This document shows, piece after piece, positions 1-8,155 of a DNA stretch of 64,000 bases (position 1 is the stretch's first letter; every line of letters begins with the position of its first letter). The notes under the pieces were generated by a model. That model was not told where the DNA came from and did no database searches. It was given only the letters and a program-made list of their open reading frames with translations. The position numbers and the translations under genes were made by a program. The stretch is taken from positions 124,001 to 188,000 of the forward strand of contig JADKGB010000001.1 of the NCBI GenBank assembly GCA_016717225.1, given 5' to 3'. This stretch comes from Flavobacteriales bacterium (GTDB lineage: Bacteria; Bacteroidota; Bacteroidia; Flavobacteriales_F; PHOS-HE28).

Positions 1-1079
1 TCGCCACCAAGGCATACGGTGACGTGCTTGCGTGCAAAACGGCTCAGCAAATGGGTCGGGATCAACGAGGCATCCGCGAAAGGCTCATCAAGTTTGGCGT
101 AGAGGTCAGGTATCAGGTCCAGACTATCGCGCTGCTTCAGGATCTCTACATGATGATCACTGCCGATGCGCTCGGCGACAAGTCGGGCATGATCGCTTTC
201 ATCATAGCTCGCCTCGTCGAAGCCGATACTGAACGTGTTGATCCGTGTGCTCGAACTCTTCTGCGCATAATAGGCGATAGCGCTGCTATCAATACCCCCG
301 CTCAGGAAAACGCCAAGCGGCACATCGCTCATCAAACGGCGTTCGGTCGCCTTGAGCAACGCATCGTCGAGCTGTGCTGTGGCTTCGCTCTCACTGATCG
401 ATCTCTTTGTAAGGTCAATGGTCCAATAGGCTCGATCGCTGAGGATACGTCCGTTCTTCACTACAAGACAATGCCCCGGTTCCAACTTGCGAACGCCTTG
501 CACGATACTGCGCGGTGTTGGCACATATTCGAAGGTCAGGTATTGGTTGAACGAGGTCAGATCGATCTCGTTCTTCACTTCCGGATGCGCCAGCACGGCT
601 TTCAGCTCACTGCCGAAAACGAATGTGCCGTTAGCCTCCGAGTAATGGAACGGCTTCTTGCCCATCCTATCTCTGGCCAGGAAGAGCTCACCATTTCTGG
701 CATCGTGCAACGCGAAAACGAACATGCCGTTGAGCATGGGCAGCATGCGTTCTCCATGTTCCCTGAAGAGATAGAGCAGCACTTCCGTATCACCGTCTGT
801 GCGGAAAGTGTAACGACCTGTTCGGAGCAAGCCTTCGCGCAGCGATTTGTAGTTGTAGATCTCGCCATTGAAGACGATGGTGAGCTCGCCACTCGCATCC
901 TTCATTGGTTGATCGGCGCCATGGCTCAGGTCGATAATGCTCAAGCGGGCGTGGGCGAGACCGGTGTCATCCACCATTACGGCATCCTGCAGATCAGGAC
1001 CACGGTATGCGATGCGCCCGATCATTCGACGTGCATCATCCAGCGTGCCTTTTCCTTGGAACCCGGCTATGCCACACAT
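1..1079 (-). CDS. asnB: Asparagine synthase (glutamine-hydrolysing), C-terminus cut by window edge
   Basis: Converts aspartate, glutamine and ATP to asparagine, or acts as an asparagine-synthetase-like amidotransferase in a surface-glycan cluster. About 359 residues are visible. Reading begins MCGIAG, so Cys2 is the class II glutaminase nucleophile, which fixes the start. The glutaminase domain includes RGPD and FNGEIYN. The synthetase domain begins with the PPi loop SGGIDSS, and the family normally runs to about 600 residues. The gene lies on the same strand as two methyltransferases and a glycosyltransferase, a context in which AsnB paralogues often amidate sugar acids. That role is inference; the family assignment is clear. 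Confidence 0.93.
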   Translation of the reverse strand, partial: MCGIAGFQGKGTLDDARRMIGRIAYRGPDLQDAVMVDDTGLAHARLSIIDLSHGADQPMKDASGELTIVFNGEIYNYKSLREGLLRTGRYTFRTDGDTEVLLYLFREHGERMLPMLNGMFVFALHDARNGELFLARDRMGKKPFHYSEANGTFVFGSELKAVLAHPEVKNEIDLTSFNQYLTFEYVPTPRSIVQGVRKLEPGHCLVVKNGRILSDRAYWTIDLTKRSISESEATAQLDDALLKATERRLMSDVPLGVFLSGGIDSSAIAYYAQKSSSTRINTFSIGFDEASYDESDHARLVAERIGSDHHVEILKQRDSLDLIPDLYAKLDEPFADASLIPTHLLSRFARKHVTVCLGG

Positions 1080-1103
1080 GCGTTCAGCAGAAATTTGCGG
1101 TGA

Positions 1104-1841
1104 TCATGCACGCGAACCAATGGCTATCAAGCTCGATCCTCTCCATTTGCCCGGGACCAGTTCATGTTCAATACCCAGAACGGCCGCCAACATCGCGTGG
1201 ATCGCACGTCGCGGTTGTTCCACTGGCGGGTCGAAGCGTACACGACGGTTCTGGCCGATGCCCAGGGCGAGCGCACCGCGTTGTGCCCAGTACAATCCCT
1301 GGAAGAGCTCGCGTACTGCTATCGGCTTCAATCCGCAGGCGAGCATATGCTCCGTCAACGATGCGGCTGTGTAACGACGGAAGTGACCGAAATGCACGTC
1401 ATAGTTGCTCCATAGCTCTGGCCCTGCTGGAACAGTGATCGCAACTTGCTTCACATTGGGGTATGCATCCAGAAGACGGCGCATGAAACCTGGTGCATCC
1501 TCGATGTGTTCAATTACATCGAATAGCCCGATGCTCTGGAATCGCGCACGCACGGTGAGGTCAACACTGAACGCGTCCTGGCCGAGCATCAGGTGTGGGC
1601 TTACCAGCGGATCGACTTCGGGATGGCCCAACTCGATACCTGTGACCTCAAGGCCAGCATTCCGCAGGTAGCCGGTGACAATGCCGGTTCCACAGCCCAC
1701 TTCGAGCATGGGCATCGGTACTCGATGGCGGAGAAGTGCCTTCAGCAGAATGCGGTTGCGCGCACGCGTCCAATAGAAGAAGCGCATCCCAGGTGGGTAG
1801 TTGTCCTGGAAGTGCGACGCGTCGTAGGCCGTGGTGGACAT
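1104..1841 (-). CDS. Class I SAM-dependent methyltransferase
   Basis: A 245-residue soluble protein. The SAM-binding glycine motif LEVGCGTG lies near residue 47, followed by an acidic residue at the end of strand 2 (GIEL) and the post-motif FDVIEHIED typical of UbiG/Methyltransf_11-type enzymes. It lies 24 bases from asnB and 6 bases from a second methyltransferase on the same strand, so the genes are probably co-transcribed. The substrate cannot be told from sequence; the flanking glycosyltransferase suggests a glycan or lipid-linked sugar. The start gives a normal N-terminal helix before the SAM motif. Confidence 0.85.
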   Translation of the reverse strand: MSTTAYDASHFQDNYPPGMRFFYWTRARNRILLKALLRHRVPMPMLEVGCGTGIVTGYLRNAGLEVTGIELGHPEVDPLVSPHLMLGQDAFSVDLTVRARFQSIGLFDVIEHIEDAPGFMRRLLDAYPNVKQVAITVPAGPELWSNYDVHFGHFRRYTAASLTEHMLACGLKPIAVRELFQGLYWAQRGALALGIGQNRRVRFDPPVEQPRRAIHAMLAAVLGIEHELVPGKWRGSSLIAIGSRA

Positions 1842-1847
1842 CGCGCG

Positions 1848-2672
1848 TCAAGCTTTCATGCGCCCGCCGAACTTCCAGGAGTTGCCATTGCGGAAAATGG
1901 CGTACGTGCTCGAAGGGTCAATGGGCTCGGTACGCAACCATTCCTCCACCGTGCGCTTGTGGATATACACGGTGCTCGGGGTCACCAACTGATCGAATGC
2001 CACATGACGGAAAAACGCGAAGCCGCGTTGTGAGATCCAAAGCGAGTAGTCGTAGAGCGGCCAATTGCGCATCATTGGCCAACGTAAAGCATTCAGCGTT
2101 TTCGCGTAGAGAAAATAGGGTACGACCATCGGCGTAGCGATGGCGTATTTGGTGAACCACCAAGGGAAAAGCGAGGCGATCTTCCTCACCGGGTCCACGA
2201 TCCAGCGGATCACGGCGTTGCCTTCGTGTGCATATACCCAACAATGGAACCTTCCGCCAGGCAGCGTGTTGCGCAGCACCGCATCGAACCCTGCACGTGG
2301 ATCCTTCAAGTGGTGCAATACGCCGATACAATACGCCAGATCGCATGGTTCTTCGGCATACGTCGTTAGATCGTGCTTCACGATCCGGAAGTTCCTCGCT
2401 CCAGCACGGGTCATATTGCGCTCGGCCATCTCTACCGAGGATCCGAGATCCACACCGATCAGCTCACTCGGAGCCCACGAACTGATGTGCGTGAGCAGGC
2501 TGCCACCACCACACCCGAGTTCTACCACACGCCGACCTTCAACGTCCGCACGCGTCAATGGTGCGAACCATTCTTCGAACTGCGCTGTGCTGTACACGGA
2601 GCCTTCCGGCAGGTTGTTCCATGAAGTGGCGAAGGCGTCCGCCGTGCGTTGATCGGTTGCCGGAATGCTCAC
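1848..2672 (-). CDS. Class I SAM-dependent methyltransferase (GTG start, coupled to upstream glycosyltransferase)
   Basis: A 274-residue methyltransferase with motif I VVELGCGGGS near residue 49, GVDLGSS at the end of strand 2, and CIGVLHHLKDP as post-motif II. The C-terminal part has a hydrophobic stretch (WWFTKYAIATPMVVPYFLYAK) that may rest on the membrane. The start is GTG at 2672, whose bases overlap the TGA stop of the glycosyltransferase gene (GTGA), a typical translational-coupling arrangement. It is probably part of the same surface-glycan operon as its neighbours. Substrate unknown. Confidence 0.85.
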   Translation of the reverse strand: MSIPATDQRTADAFATSWNNLPEGSVYSTAQFEEWFAPLTRADVEGRRVVELGCGGGSLLTHISSWAPSELIGVDLGSSVEMAERNMTRAGARNFRIVKHDLTTYAEEPCDLAYCIGVLHHLKDPRAGFDAVLRNTLPGGRFHCWVYAHEGNAVIRWIVDPVRKIASLFPWWFTKYAIATPMVVPYFLYAKTLNALRWPMMRNWPLYDYSLWISQRGFAFFRHVAFDQLVTPSTVYIHKRTVEEWLRTEPIDPSSTYAIFRNGNSWKFGGRMKA

Positions 2673-3604
2673 TTGTTGACTATTTCACGGATACTGAAAG
2701 GCGATCGCTGCTGGCTCTCGAAATACGTTCGCATGATCATCTCGGCCAATACGCCCATCAGGATCATCAGCACGCCGACGATCAGGAACATAGCGGTCAT
2801 CATAGGTAAAGGGGTCTGGACGAAATCGGCCCTGCCCGCAGCTTTCAAAAAGAGCATGGTGCCGCCTGTGACCAAGGCCAGCAAGAAACACAGGAAGCCA
2901 GCCCCACCGAAAAAGTGGATCGGCTTGGTCATGTATTTGTCCAGGAATTTGATCAGCAGAAGATCCAACATCACCTTGTAGGTGCGGAAGAGGCCGTAGT
3001 TGCTTTTGCCGAATTGACGGGGTGCATAGTTCACGGGCAGCTCTCCAACTCGGCCGCCTTGCCAACTGCAATACACGGGGATGAAACGGTGCATCTGACC
3101 ATAAAGCGAGATATCCTGGATCACATCCCGCTTGTACACCTTCAGCGTGCAACCATAATCGTGGAGCGACACCCCGCTGATGGAACTGATAAGCTTGTTG
3201 GCCAGCAAGGACGGAAGCTTACGGGTGAGATATTGTCCCTTCCAGCGATCGCGTCTCCAGCCGCTCACCACATCATAGCCTTCGTCCAATTTGGCGAGCA
3301 GCTTGGGAATATCCGCAGGGTCGTTCTCCAGGTCACTGTCCATCAGTACGAGGATGTCGCCCTTGGCATGTTGAATGCCGGCGTTGATCGCTGCCGTCTG
3401 CCCGAAATTCCGCCTGAAATCGATCGCCTTGAAACGTGGTTCTTTCGTGCATTCCGCGCGAAGGACATTGAACGAAGCATCGCGCGAACCATCGTTCACG
3501 AAGATCACCTCATGATCGATATCCGATAAAGCAGAACGCAAGCGCTCGAAAAGGAGCGGAAGGCTGCGTTCTTCGTTGAAGACGGGAATGATAAGGGAAA
3601 GCAA
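2669..3604 (-). CDS. Family 2 glycosyltransferase with two C-terminal membrane helices (DPM1/GtrB-like)
   Basis: A 311-residue enzyme predicted to transfer a sugar from a nucleotide donor to a polyprenyl phosphate on the cytoplasmic face of the membrane. The GT-A domain begins SLIIPVFNEE, with FVNDGSRD near residue 38 and the metal-binding acidic motif MDSDLENDP near residue 95. The reading FRRNFGQTAA is typical of the GtrB/DPM1 group. Two hydrophobic segments follow near residues 235-255 and 268-290. The gene is first in a run with two methyltransferases and asnB. Confidence 0.9.
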   Translation of the reverse strand: MLSLIIPVFNEERSLPLLFERLRSALSDIDHEVIFVNDGSRDASFNVLRAECTKEPRFKAIDFRRNFGQTAAINAGIQHAKGDILVLMDSDLENDPADIPKLLAKLDEGYDVVSGWRRDRWKGQYLTRKLPSLLANKLISSISGVSLHDYGCTLKVYKRDVIQDISLYGQMHRFIPVYCSWQGGRVGELPVNYAPRQFGKSNYGLFRTYKVMLDLLLIKFLDKYMTKPIHFFGGAGFLCFLLALVTGGTMLFLKAAGRADFVQTPLPMMTAMFLIVGVLMILMGVLAEMIMRTYFESQQRSPFSIREIVNK

Positions 3605-3797
3605 ACGCGTGCTGTGGAAATGGTGGGCGAAGATGCGATGAATGATGGAACCTTGGCGCTAGCCTGCACAAGACGACAACAGGTGCTGAAGGATGCCTGA
3701 ACGGTCTGCTCCCTGCTCGCCTTATTGTCGACTGGGCGGTATCAAGGGCAATTCAGGGTGATCCAACTTGTGGGATTGAAATGCAGTTGGAAACGAA

Positions 3798-3823
3798 CAA
3801 GCCCCGGCGGAAGCCGGGGCTTG
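3798..3823 (-). terminator. Rho-independent terminator after groEL
   Basis: An 11-bp perfect GC-rich hairpin (3798-3808 paired with 3813-3823, loop GGAA on the plus strand) lies 24 bases beyond the groEL stop. On the minus strand it is followed by TTCGTTTCC, a weak T tract. It most likely ends the groES-groEL transcript. Confidence 0.75.
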
Positions 3824-3846
3824 TCATGTTCCGTTGAACGGACGAT

Positions 3847-5490
3847 TTACATCATCCCACCCATGTCGCCCATTCCACCACCGTGGCTATGGCCGCCTGC
3901 GGCTTTCTCTTCTTTCTCGTCGCTGATCACGCACTCGGTCGTGAGCAACATGCTGGCGATAGAAGCTGCGTTCTCCAAGGCGACACGCGTCACCTTGGTA
4001 GGGTCGATAACACCGGCGGCGAGCAGGTTCTCGTACACTTCGGTGCGAGCGTTGAAGCCGTAGTCGGCCTTGCCTTCGCGCACTTTTTGTACGATGATGC
4101 TGCCTTCCAATCCGGCGTTGGCCACGATCTGGCGCAATGGCTCTTCGAGCGCGCGCTTTACGATGCCCATGCCGGTTGTCTCGTCGGCGTTGATGCCTTC
4201 GGCTTTGTCCAGCACCTTCTGTGCACGGATATAGGCCACACCACCGCCGGGTACGATGCCTTCTTCCACAGCAGCGCGAGTAGCGTGCAGTGCGTCATCG
4301 ACACGGTCCTTCTTCTCTTTCATCTCCATCTCAGTAGCAGCACCGATGTAGAGCACGGCAACACCGCCAGCCAATTTGGCCAAACGCTCTTGCAGTTTTT
4401 CTTTATCGTAATCGCTGGTGGTGTTCTCGATCTGTGCTTTGATCTGGTTCACGCGACCTACGATATCGGCCTTCTTGCCAGCACCGTTCACAATGGTCGT
4501 GTTGTCCTTGTCAATGCTGATCTTTTCAGCCTTACCGAGCATGGTGAGATCCGCGTTCTCCAATTTGAAACCGCGCTCCTCGCTGATCACCGTTCCACCT
4601 GTAAGGATGGCGATGTCTTCGAGCATAGCCTTGCGACGATCGCCGAAACCAGGGGCTTTCACCGCTGCCACTTTCAGGGCGCCGCGGATCTTGTTCACCA
4701 CTAGAGTAGCGAGTGCTTCACCGTCCACATCTTCGCTGATGATCAGCAAAGGCTTGCCGGATTGTGCGCTCTTCTCCAGGATCGGGAGAAGCTCTTTCAT
4801 GCTGCTGATCTTCTTATCGTAGATCAGGATGTGGGCGCTTTCCAATTCCACCTCCATCTTCTCCGCGTTCGTCACGAAGTAAGGGCTCAGGTACCCGCGG
4901 TCGAACTGCATTCCTTCCACTACTTCAACCGTAGTGTCGGTGCCTTTCGCTTCTTCCACGGTGATCACACCTTCCTTCTTCACCTTGGCCATGGCCTCAG
5001 CGATCAAGGTGCCAATGGTGTCGTCGTTGTTCGCGCTGATCGAAGCGACCTGCTTGATCTTGGCGTTGTCGTCACCCACGGCTTGGCTCATCTTCTTCAG
5101 ATCGGCCACAACCAGGGCAACTGCCTTGTCGATACCACGCTTAAGGTCCATCGGATTCGCGCCAGCGGCGACGTTCTTCAGGCCAGCGGTAACGATCGCT
5201 TGGGCGAGAACAGTAGCAGTGGTCGTACCATCACCGGCGATATCGGCCGTCTTGCTGGCCACTTCCTTCAGCATCTGGGCGCCCATGTTCTCCACGGCGT
5301 CCTTCAGCTCGATCTCTTTTGCAACGGTAACGCCGTCCTTGGTCACTTGGGGCGCTCCGAATTTCTTGTCGATGATCACGTTACGGCCCTTGGGACCGAG
5401 GGTCACCTTCACGGCGTTCGCGAGGTGATCGACGCCACGCTTCAAGCGATCGCGTGCGTCAATGTCGAATTGGATGTTCTTGGCTGCCAT
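3847..5490 (-). CDS. groEL: Chaperonin GroEL (60 kDa subunit)
   Basis: The ATP-driven folding chamber subunit in the cytoplasm. It has 547 residues, the normal length, beginning MAAKNIQFDIDARDRL. The ATP-site motif GDGTTTATVLAQ lies near residue 86, and AAVEEGIVPGGG near residue 405 is the chaperonin signature. The C-terminal tail is the usual Gly-Met-rich GGM repeat with two histidines. It lies 68 bases downstream of groES on the same strand, the standard bicistronic arrangement. I did not see a CIRCE inverted repeat upstream of groES. Confidence 0.99.
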   Translation of the reverse strand: MAAKNIQFDIDARDRLKRGVDHLANAVKVTLGPKGRNVIIDKKFGAPQVTKDGVTVAKEIELKDAVENMGAQMLKEVASKTADIAGDGTTTATVLAQAIVTAGLKNVAAGANPMDLKRGIDKAVALVVADLKKMSQAVGDDNAKIKQVASISANNDDTIGTLIAEAMAKVKKEGVITVEEAKGTDTTVEVVEGMQFDRGYLSPYFVTNAEKMEVELESAHILIYDKKISSMKELLPILEKSAQSGKPLLIISEDVDGEALATLVVNKIRGALKVAAVKAPGFGDRRKAMLEDIAILTGGTVISEERGFKLENADLTMLGKAEKISIDKDNTTIVNGAGKKADIVGRVNQIKAQIENTTSDYDKEKLQERLAKLAGGVAVLYIGAATEMEMKEKKDRVDDALHATRAAVEEGIVPGGGVAYIRAQKVLDKAEGINADETTGMGIVKRALEEPLRQIVANAGLEGSIIVQKVREGKADYGFNARTEVYENLLAAGVIDPTKVTRVALENAASIASMLLTTECVISDEKEEKAAGGHSHGGGMGDMGGMM

Positions 5491-5518
5491 TTTCTTTTGG
5501 GAATGATTTGAGAGCTGT

Positions 5519-5541
5519 CATTCCGGGCTTGACCCGGAATC
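5519..5541. repeat. Intergenic palindrome between groES and groEL
   Basis: Eight-bp perfect arms (5520-5527 and 5533-5540) separated by CTTGA, in a segment reading TCATTCCGGGCTTGACCC. This resembles the dispersed palindromic elements of the TCATTCCGG...CCGGAATC type seen between genes in many bacteria. It sits in the 68-base groES-groEL spacer, where the hairpin could tune mRNA stability. Copy number elsewhere cannot be judged from this window. Confidence 0.5.
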
Positions 5542-5558
5542 GCGCCCGTACAGGTTTC

Positions 5559-5849
5559 TTAGTTGAGTACCGCGTAGATATCGCTTTCGCGCATGATCAT
5601 GTAGTCCTTGCCTTCGAGTGTGAGCTCGGTGCCGCTGTATTTGCCGTAAAGGATCTCGTCACCAACCTTCACGGTTAGCGGGGACACTTTTCCGTCATCG
5701 GCCACACGACCGGTGCCTACGGCGATAATTTTTCCGCGCTGTGGTTTTTCTTTCGCGGTATCAGGGATGATGATGCCACCCTTGGTGGTCTCTTCGGCGG
5801 GCGCTGCTTCAACGAGCACGCGGTCTGCCAGGGGCTTCACTTTGGCCAT
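5559..5849 (-). CDS. groES: Co-chaperonin GroES
   Basis: The heptameric lid of GroEL. It has 96 residues, starting MAKVKPLADRVLVE at 5849; the longer open frame upstream has no homology-like content and is rejected. The mobile loop EETTKGGIIIPD is present near residues 19-30, followed by the conserved GDEILYGKYSGTE near residues 63-75. It is the first gene of the groES-groEL operon. No Shine-Dalgarno is evident, as is usual in Bacteroidota. Confidence 0.98.
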   Translation of the reverse strand: MAKVKPLADRVLVEAAPAEETTKGGIIIPDTAKEKPQRGKIIAVGTGRVADDGKVSPLTVKVGDEILYGKYSGTELTLEGKDYMIMRESDIYAVLN

Positions 5850-6000
5850 GTTGGGTTGATAAGGATTGAAAGGTTGTGGTAGGGTAGAACCGTGAGGCCG
5901 CCTGTTGTCAATGACGGTGCCAAGCGACCATGCCCGGACGAGATGTGCCAAGAAGTACTTCGAGCCGACGAAAATCTGACACCGTGGCGCAGCGGCCGAA

Positions 6001-6312
6001 CTATTGGCCGTCTGGCGGGGTGTTCTGCTGGGCTCCGGAAGCTGGTTGCTGCTCCACTTCGATCTTTTCATCCAGCGGGTCTGTGCTACCGGCACGGGTG
6101 CTACTGCCAGCCGAGCTGACAAGGCACAACACCATCAGGACAGCCGCAAGCGACCAAGTGCTTTTTTCAAGAAAGTCCGCTGTACGCTGCACTCCGCCTA
6201 TCTGGGAGGCACCTGTGAAACCAGCAGCGAGACCGCCGCCTTTCGGGTTCTGAGCAAGAACAACAAGGGCCAACAGAACGGCAACGATAATGATGATGAT
6301 GGAGATGAACAT
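6001..6312 (-). CDS. secG: Preprotein translocase subunit SecG
   Basis: A small inner-membrane protein of the SecYEG channel. It has 103 residues with two membrane helices (residues about 3-22 and 50-68) joined by the conserved loop QNPKGGGLA. The C-terminal 35 residues form a polar, acidic and glutamine-rich tail. In this lineage secG commonly lies between a TPR gene and groES, as it does here, about 100 bases from the TPR gene and 150 from groES. Confidence 0.93.
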   Translation of the reverse strand: MFISIIIIIVAVLLALVVLAQNPKGGGLAAGFTGASQIGGVQRTADFLEKSTWSLAAVLMVLCLVSSAGSSTRAGSTDPLDEKIEVEQQPASGAQQNTPPDGQ

Positions 6313-6413
6313 GCTAGGGGGATTCTGAAAAGGGCTGCGAAGTAAGTGGTTTTCGGCCTACGTCCGGAAGTTCACCGAGCACAGTATTCTTTGCCAATTC
6401 CCGAACTCAGGCC

Positions 6414-7460
6414 TTATCTCCCTTCCAAAGCTTGCGCAAGCGATCGGTAATACGCGCTTTTCTCAGGGTGCTTCAGTGCCAAACGCTGGTAGGCAGCGAT
6501 GGCCTTGGACGTATTGCCTTGCTTTTCATAAATGCGAGCAAGGGTCTCGGTGACCATATCCACATGATCTTCCAAGCTGCGTTTGGCGGCTTGTTGGGGC
6601 GTGTAGAATTCGGCCTTTTTTTGTGGAAAAGCAGGAACACTCTGGTTGATGAAGCTGTCGATCAACGCTTGAGTAGTAGCAGCGGGTTCGTGCGTTTCTG
6701 GCAGAGGTGTCGCCGGCTTCTCCCGAAGCCAATCCTGAGCATCTGGGGCACTTGAAAGTTGGTCCAGGCGCGTATTCGCCGGCAGAGATGCACTGGCGGG
6801 TACTTCGGCGGTCGAAAGCCATTCAGTGAATCGACGTGGGCCGGAACTCACAGCTGGTCTGCTTTCCGCATCAGACGAGCGTGCGAGAGCCTCCTTGCCC
6901 TCGGGCAGAGATATATCTGGCGTGTTCTCCAGTAGCAGTTCATAGCTACTTGCGATCGCTGCGTTGCGGTACTGTTCTTCCAACGGATCATTTTGCAGAA
7001 CAGGAGCGGGTTCCACAGAAATCAAAGGGGCTGTTCGTACAGCCTCTTCCGCAACCAGGTCTTCGGAGCGTCTGCTGTCCGCGACGGGGGGGGAGATCGC
7101 AAGATCTGTAGACGCCTCTACTGCCTCGGGCAGAATGACCTCGGGTTCATCACGCACAACCGAAAGGACCGGGGTGGATCCAGGAACTGGTCCAATGCTT
7201 GGTTCTTGTGGGAAGATGCTAGGGGATGAACCGTCGTGCAAATGATCGAAGAGAACCGAGCGCGAAGGCAGGTGCGCTGCGGAGGTGCGCAATTGCTCGT
7301 CGAACAGCACATCTCCTTGCTGGTGCCCACCAACTGCCATCAACAAGTGCGCACCGCTGAACCACGGATAGCGTGCCGCCATTTCGCGCAAGCTCGTGAT
7401 GTCGTCCTTCTGCACTACCGCAGGGTCAACGATCAAGCTGGTCAGGTGGTCGCGGTCCAT
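6414..7460 (-). CDS. TPR-containing protein of the lptE-secG cluster
   Basis: A 348-residue protein of unknown function. The N-terminus (residues 1-75) resembles the short helical domain of many Bacteroidota proteins encoded beside secG. The middle, about residues 90-275, is low-complexity, rich in Pro, Ser, Glu and Ala, and probably disordered. The C-terminus contains helical TPR-like repeats, including LARIYEKQGNTSKAIAAYQRLALKHPEK. There is no signal peptide or membrane helix. Its position between lptE and secG suggests an envelope-biogenesis link, which is inference. Confidence 0.75.
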   Translation of the reverse strand: MDRDHLTSLIVDPAVVQKDDITSLREMAARYPWFSGAHLLMAVGGHQQGDVLFDEQLRTSAAHLPSRSVLFDHLHDGSSPSIFPQEPSIGPVPGSTPVLSVVRDEPEVILPEAVEASTDLAISPPVADSRRSEDLVAEEAVRTAPLISVEPAPVLQNDPLEEQYRNAAIASSYELLLENTPDISLPEGKEALARSSDAESRPAVSSGPRRFTEWLSTAEVPASASLPANTRLDQLSSAPDAQDWLREKPATPLPETHEPAATTQALIDSFINQSVPAFPQKKAEFYTPQQAAKRSLEDHVDMVTETLARIYEKQGNTSKAIAAYQRLALKHPEKSAYYRSLAQALEGR

Positions 7461-7585
7461 GTAACGTTTCAGGTCTCGAGGGTCAAACTTCAGGTTTTAA
7501 CCGGGTAACAAAGGAAAGTCTATCTCTGAAACCCAAGCACTATGTTTTGAAATTCGAAGCTTTCGCTGCGGAACTTCTCGCTTGC

Positions 7586-8155
7586 TCACCAGTTCCCCAA
7601 GGTTTTGTCAAAAATATCCTGCGCGAGTTGTTTGCTGATGTCCTCCACCAGTTGCGCTTCAACAGCCGAGAGGTCCTGTGTGCTGCTATAATCCGCGAAG
7701 CGACTGGCGCTGATGTCGCCGCTCGCTTTGGGCTCAAGCTTGTTCGTATAGTGCACGCTGACGGAAATAGTGAGTCGGTTCAAAGCGGCCGTTTCGCTGG
7801 CTTGAATTGCGACAGGCTGGACGTCAAAGGCGATGACCGCTCCTTCATATTGCAAATCACCTTCAGTACGCACCAAGTTCAATGGTGTTTGGGCTTGCAG
7901 CAGGTCGCGAACGGTTTCGGTAAGCAATTGCGCGCTTTGCGGAGTGCATAGCGGCGCCCGAGCATCAAAGACCTGAATGCTGATGGTTTTTGCACCCGCA
8001 GGAATGCTTCCACCGCTGAACGAATAATTCACACCACAAGAAACGATCACGGCCAAACTTGGAAGCAGCAGTTGGAGCGATCCTAACCGCCAGTTGCCAG
8101 CTTCCAGTTTACCCGAACAGGCTGTCTCATCAGGCACCGCAGAGATCCGCTTCAT
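7586..8155 (-). CDS. lptE: LptE family lipoprotein (LPS assembly)
   Basis: The outer-membrane lipoprotein partner of LptD in LPS insertion. The 189-residue product has a lipobox-like VIVSCG near residue 40 followed by the family's GVNYSFSGGSIP. The sequences ETAALNRLTISV and SRFADY are also typical of Bacteroidota LptE. Its ATG overlaps the TGA of the sigma-54 activator gene (ATGA), which supports this start. The N-region before the hydrophobic core is unusually long: about 25 residues include KLEAGNWRLG, encoded by a heptad DNA repeat (8082-8110) that seems to have been absorbed into the signal peptide. Confidence 0.9.
   Translation of the reverse strand: MKRISAVPDETACSGKLEAGNWRLGSLQLLLPSLAVIVSCGVNYSFSGGSIPAGAKTISIQVFDARAPLCTPQSAQLLTETVRDLLQAQTPLNLVRTEGDLQYEGAVIAFDVQPVAIQASETAALNRLTISVSVHYTNKLEPKASGDISASRFADYSSTQDLSAVEAQLVEDISKQLAQDIFDKTLGNW
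8082..8110 (-). repeat. Heptad repeat inside the lptE signal-peptide region
   Basis: Read on the minus strand, the stretch breaks into four heptads: AACTGGA, AGCTGGC, AACTGGC and GGTTAGG. The period-7 pattern resembles the AACTGCC heptads at 45581-45645. Seven bases per unit means the repeat passes through all three codon phases, so its presence inside a gene looks like insertion rather than protein selection. Confidence 0.55.

Noticed and set aside
24..1103. A 359-residue open frame on the plus strand at the left edge
   Set aside because: It is antisense to the asparagine synthetase, whose minus-strand reading shows all catalytic motifs. The plus reading has no recognisable domain.
5850..6000. 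CIRCE heat-shock operator upstream of groES
   Set aside because: I looked for TTAGCACTC-N9-GAGTGCTAA and found no match or near match on either strand.
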